A program made the translations under genes and the position numbers. Shown here piece after piece: positions 59,685 to 64,000 of a stretch of 64,000 nucleotides of DNA. The notes beneath the pieces are model-generated. The model did no database searches and was not told the origin of the DNA. It saw only the letters and a list, made by a program, of their open reading frames with translations. The DNA lies in contig CP099840.1 of NCBI GenBank assembly GCA_030062745.1, positions 9,126,932 to 9,190,931 of the forward strand, in the 5' to 3' direction. Source of the DNA: Capitulum mitella. Lineage: Eukaryota; Arthropoda; Thecostraca; Pollicipedomorpha; Pollicipedidae. Positions within the stretch are counted from its first letter, which is position 1. Each line of letters opens with the position of its first letter.

Positions 59685-60915
59685 TTAACCCGCGCACGAC
59701 CGTCGGTCCGTCCCGAACATCGGCGACTGGGGGGGGGGGCAGTTGACTGCCCCCCCCTCTAACTCGCGAACGGTTGGTCGCACGATAAAAATAACCATAC
59801 CGTTGGGAAGCCTGTGACGATTAGAGCTCGAAACTGGTCTCATTCTTAGTTTTAGATAATATTTAAAGCCAATTTACGCCCTATATATGTTTTCTCATAG
59901 CCGACTGCATGAGACCGAGAAATGGCCTGAATCTCAAGGGCTGTGACTAATAACGCATACGCAAAGACACCAGCGCACAAGTAAATGTCCGCGGATGCCG
60001 ATACACGTCTAATTTCCCCAGATTTGTTCAATATATACACCGAAACGTTGAGTTAAAGACACCGTAATTCTCCCGTCAGCCGTCAGTGTGCGCCGCGGCC
60101 GTATGCGGTACCAAATTGACGGGAACTAATTTTGGCGTTCCTTTATTTTCGCGAAAAAAGACGATCTTTGTCAATTTTATTGATCTTTGTGGTTCTTGTG
60201 ATGGTTTCTCATGCTTAAATTTCAGAAAAATTGATTAGTTGCCAATCTACAAAGTTGGCGGAGCTTTATTCGCGAGAGCCTGTTTCTTTCCAAAATATGC
60301 TACTTTTTCAACCTTTTTGAGGTTCCTGGTATTAATTACGACTGTGCAAGCTAGTTCTGCCATTTTCTACCCATTCTGAGTAATTCATCGTCGATTTTGA
60401 CGGTGGTCCATTTTGGCCCACTACAGTAATTCGTGACCTGACCTCAGGTCAATGGCTGGAAGTCACTGATACTTTGCCCAATGACGGTAACTAGATGTCT
60501 GCTTGACTCCACACTAAAAATGTTGTGGAATATTCCGTCAATTTCCGAAAAAACGGCGATATGTCGCAAAAATGGGCTTAACCTTAGGTCAATGACCCGA
60601 AAAATTCCGAAAAATCTGAGATAGCAGATTTGTTGCATCCATCACGTTCACTAATCCCTGAAAGTATTATTGAGATATCTTGTTTTGCGAAAAAGTTAGA
60701 GGGCGCTAAACTTTTTTTGACATAGGTCTGATTGACCTGACCTAGGTCAGGCACCTGACCTGACCTGAGGTCAAAATTTCGACACGAGACGTAAAATTGA
60801 TGGAGCAAAAGGTACACAAAGTTTCGTGACTCTGTGTTTGTTGGTTCTCTCCCAATCCCAGAAAAACCTCAGGGGGGGCAGTCAACTGCCCCCCCCCCAG
60901 TCGGGGACGGGTTAA
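59685..60915 (+). mobile_element. TTAA-flanked non-autonomous element, family B, complete copy
   Basis: Starts TTAACCCGCGCACGACCG and ends GGGGACGGGTTAA, with TTAA at both ends. An inner inverted block GGCAGTTGACTGCC / GGCAGTCAACTGCC flanked by G or C runs lies near each terminus. There are no long frames. Near the right end it has a dense run of half-sites, including TGACCTAGGTCA. A piggyBac-type MITE is inferred. Confidence 0.82.
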
Positions 60916-61003
60916 CATTGCAATAGTTCTGGTTTGTTCTGAACTACTCTTGTGTCCTGTTTGGTTTGGTTCAGTTAGGTTTGATTTGGAAGGTTTTCAT
61001 CAC

Positions 61004-62310
61004 TTAACCCGGCACCGCCTGGGGGGTGTCAAATAGGGCACCCCTCGGTTTTTTCGTAAACAACTTCTTAACCGTTAAAGCCAGCCCAACCAAACTTTCA
61101 GTACCGGTTCATTAATCAGTATTGCATATTCTGACATCAAAACCATTTCTATGCTAGGTTAGGTCACGGACATATGACGCCACAAATGAGCCCTTGCATG
61201 CATGTTTTCGCCCCTTTAGAGCGAAAACATGCATCGTTTGCAAAACATGCAAAACATCACCCCGAACATGCTTCGTTTTTTGACAATATTCTCGAAAATA
61301 ATGCATACATTATTTGGATTTACATAGGAGACGGTCCCCAAAAAGATTTAAGCCGTGGCGCGCTAACATTAGATGTCATAATAGATCACATGCATGATGA
61401 CAGTTGGACTGGTTTGCATTGTGGGTGACAGACATAGTTGCAGTTGACCTTACCCATCGTTCAAGCCAGGCAGGCAACTCTATACGCTCCTCTTAGCAAG
61501 GTTCACCAAACTCAACGTGGGGTCATGTCAGGTCACGTCGTAGTTAGATGTCAATACGAAACGAAATACAATGTTTTCTGTGGAAGATTGTTCAGTAGCA
61601 GCAGAGAGCTATTATTGCCCCTAGTCAAGAAAGAAAAAATAACTACCTGACCTGGCCTGGTTTGACCTTGACCCGAGAAAAAAAACAGACAGAGCAGACT
61701 TGATTATCACGAGACGTCATTCCTGTTTTGTACCTGCCGCAGTTAAGAATCCCAGTGAGTAAATATTGTTTTTTGTCAGGAAGAGTAATGCAACCTTATC
61801 TGCCTTGACCTAGAGTGGCCTTGACTGGATGAAAAGCAGATAATGCGAAACGGAACATCAGAAGGTTTCACTTTCGTCCGTTTTGTCACGTAGATGAAAA
61901 CGACAGCAAGTACGTATCCAGCTTTGGCAAAACCAATATTTCACCTGACGTGGATTCACCTCGACCCCACATTTTTCGACATTTTGGCATGCTTCTGATG
62001 CAAAAGATCGTGGCCTTTTGATTGATACGTAGTAGAAGGTTCTAAGACCAATATTGCTGATAATATGATGTACGAACCGATGTCAGTTTTTCCGACGTCT
62101 TGTTATGCTTCTTGCGTGACCTGTGACGTCATCAGCCGCGTGACCAGCGCTAACAAAGTATTTTCTGAATCGCAAGACTCAGGGCTATCGATTTGTGGTA
62201 GACCGGTTCAGATCTGACGGTTAGAACCTGAGATAACCGGGGGGGGGGGAGCTTTTTGACATCCCTCAGGCGGTCGTGGGTATAAAACACAACAGGCGGT
62301 GGCGGGTTAA
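61004..62310 (+). mobile_element. TTAA-flanked non-autonomous element, family A copy 6
   Basis: TTAACCCGGCACCGCCTGG at the left and CAGGCGGTGGCGGGTTAA at the right, with both TTAA copies intact. 1307 bp, no long frame. TGACGTCA is at 62124-62131. It is in the same orientation as copy 1 and is the best copy for defining the family. Confidence 0.87.
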
Positions 62311-63149
62311 CGTAGTAGATCAATGGACTCTTCAAACGTCTGCCATCTACAGGTAATGGCAGGACATGGTGTAAGCCAATTGGCTGTAGTAAGGAAAGAA
62401 TGTAGTGCACTTGTTTGCTTTGGTTGCAAATTCCATTCGAAACACCTTGCTCTCAGTCGATTCAGCTTTGTTTAGAAAAGTTTTGTCTTTAGTTCTAACA
62501 CAGCATTGGGCCAGATTAGTCCCCAATGGATGAGAGTTTGTTTACAACACCTAGGCATGTGCCTGTCGAAAGCCAGAAAACAAATGAACTAACCGAACCC
62601 ATTGCGAACCAGGCACCAGCAGAACGACCGGGAACACGCAGGTTAACTGGAGGCCGTGCCAGCCTCCCGGACCCCTGCGACCCTCGGTGGGCCACGTGAC
62701 CCTGTCGCCGGGAGCACACAGAAGCACGGACGCGAGAAGGCAGAGTAGCGTACCGCGTTGTAGCCCTACATCTGCCTTTCCCGCAACCCCGACGAAAAAG
62801 ATAACAACGGAAGTCATGAAACGAAAGAGCGATAGGATACGCTGGACTTTCACTTCAGGACATCAGCCGCTCTGGACGTCGTATACCCCTCTGTGAAGGT
62901 AGCAAGGAGCCTGCTAGGTGTCGGGGGTCTCCTTGACTTTGGGGCCAATCTGACTTTCGGGGACCTCCAGCGGCTTGGGGGGGGGGCGGGGTTTCCTTTT
63001 GTGCCCAGCCGGCGTCCTATAATGTGCAGGAAGACTTCCTGGAGCATGCTGTGGGCTTCTGTCGGGGTTCAGGGGCCCCCAGGGACTCCCAGAGGAGCCT
63101 TCTGTAACATTCTGGGGAGGGGCATGAGACCGTCAGGAGCCTTCTGTGG
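62311..63149. other. No gene recognised
   Basis: Short frames only, with a G-rich stretch at about 62978-62990. Confidence 0.35.
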
Positions 63150-63580
63150 CACTACAACGGCCTATTGTCTATGGTGTGACAAAAGCTGAATTCAGAAACA
63201 TTGCGTATCATGTTGCGGAACACATGCAGCTTGATCATCCTTTTCATAAGTCCTCGCCCATGGCCGGAAAAGACTGGCTGCAAAGATGTCTGGCACCGCA
63301 CCCCAATCTTGCAATACGTCCTCCAGAGGCGATCAGCATCACGACGCTGGCCGTCTTCCAAGAGTCTGAAGTAAAGTTGTTCTCCAGCAACATGAAGGTC
63401 TTGATGGATAAGCGCGTTTGTATTCCATCCAGGATTTGTAACGTCGAGAGACAACGATTTCGACTGTGATGCCTCCACAGAGTTGTCGCATGAAAAGGTA
63501 GATGGCAAGTCGGGGTCGTCAAGGGCACTGAGCGGGGCCAGAACACGATGGCCATAAGCTGTTGCACTGGTCCTCTATAG
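63150..63580 (+). pseudogene. Second pogo/Tigger-like transposase fragment
   Basis: Encodes YGVTKAEFRNIAYHVAEHM, then GKDWLQRCLAPHPNLAIRPPE and AISITTLAVFQESEV, with PSRICNV at the start of the DDE domain. This is the CENP-B-type HTH of pogo-superfamily transposases up to the NVDETG motif, where a frameshift destroys the first catalytic Asp context. Weak continuation (QVG... and GQNT-like stretches) reaches about 63.58 kb. It is not the same subfamily as the 34-36 kb copy. Confidence 0.75.
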
Positions 63581-64000
63581 ATTGATAAATGACGGTTCGG
63601 ATACACAGTCACGCGTAGCTGGCGCGATTCTTATTGTGTTTTTGGCATACGAAAAAAATAAAAAAAAACGAGATCAAAAGTGGCACAACGTCTTCGGTGT
63701 TGGACATCTCAGATGTCTACGTCCCATTGATAGAATGCATACGCTTCTAATCATATGTTTCTTTGTAGCGCATAAATGTGAGGGTAGTAGTAGAATACGC
63801 GATGAATCGTTGAATATCTGCACCACCAGGACACAACTGAGCGATAAAAAAGGTTGCCCAATACTTGTAATTATTAATATTTGGAGAAATCAAAGAATAC
63901 CGTGCACTTTCATACTCAAGTTATGTTTGTCTCTGGTAGGAAAAATGAACAACATAATTCGACATAAAACACGGAAATATTATTGTACCTGAGTTATAAC
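63581..64000. other. No gene recognised (right edge)
   Basis: AT-rich DNA without a recognisable domain. It may still be flank of the transposase remnant. Confidence 0.35.

Noticed and set aside
1..64000. tRNA or rRNA genes
   Set aside because: I looked for B-box-like GGTTCGANNCC words with cloverleaf context and for conserved rRNA words and saw none. A covariance-model search would be decisive.

Overview
This is eukaryotic genomic DNA, most likely from an arthropod and perhaps a crustacean. Two genes encode RR-type (Rebers-Riddiford) chitin-binding cuticle proteins, introns have GT/AG borders, promoters are TATA + initiator, and much of the rest is transposon-derived. There are no prokaryotic features. 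Species cannot be named from the sequence.

Region 1 (1-18.4 kb, GC-rich, + strand): the 3' half of an RNF19A/B-like (dorfin-type) RBR E3 ubiquitin ligase gene. Five exons (510-708, 1499-1697, 5508-5697, 6200-6340, 17958-18365) join with matching phases (1, 2, 0, 0) into 1137 nt, i.e. 378 codons plus a stop. They begin in the second membrane helix. The RING/IBR catalytic exons lie beyond the left edge. The introns hold a 58-bp satellite with a three-unit higher-order pattern (10.83-11.46 kb), a 64-bp satellite just before an acceptor (4.95-5.42 kb), a duplicated exon end with its donor, and a non-LTR reverse transcriptase remnant split by a TTAA-flanked element.

Region 2 (18.4-41.7 kb, AT-richer): no host gene recognised. 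It contains TTAA-flanked non-autonomous elements of about 1.2-1.3 kb, a pogo/Tigger-like DDE transposase pseudogene (34.16-36.09 kb) with two small hAT-like MITEs nested in it, a degenerate satellite (31.3-32.65 kb), and a foldback-like structure (38.28-40.67 kb).

Region 3 (41.7-59.3 kb): two three-exon cuticle protein genes arranged tail to tail, one on + (41821-51566, 114 aa) and one on - (58291-59159, 116 aa). They are an inverted duplication that includes 3' flanking DNA. Intron 2 is 8768 bp in the first and 204 bp in the second, the difference being largely inserted TTAA elements. Between them lie a gypsy-type gag remnant, another TTAA element, and a shared unknown conserved block.

Region 4 (59.3-64 kb): two more TTAA elements and a second pogo-like transposase fragment.

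At least three sequence families (A, B, C) of TTAA-flanked elements share termini (TTAA-CCC ... GGG-TTAA), a length of 1.2-1.3 kb, and a high density of TGACCT/AGGTCA half-sites. Family A also carries TGACGTCA palindromes near its ends. This is the dominant organising feature of the window.
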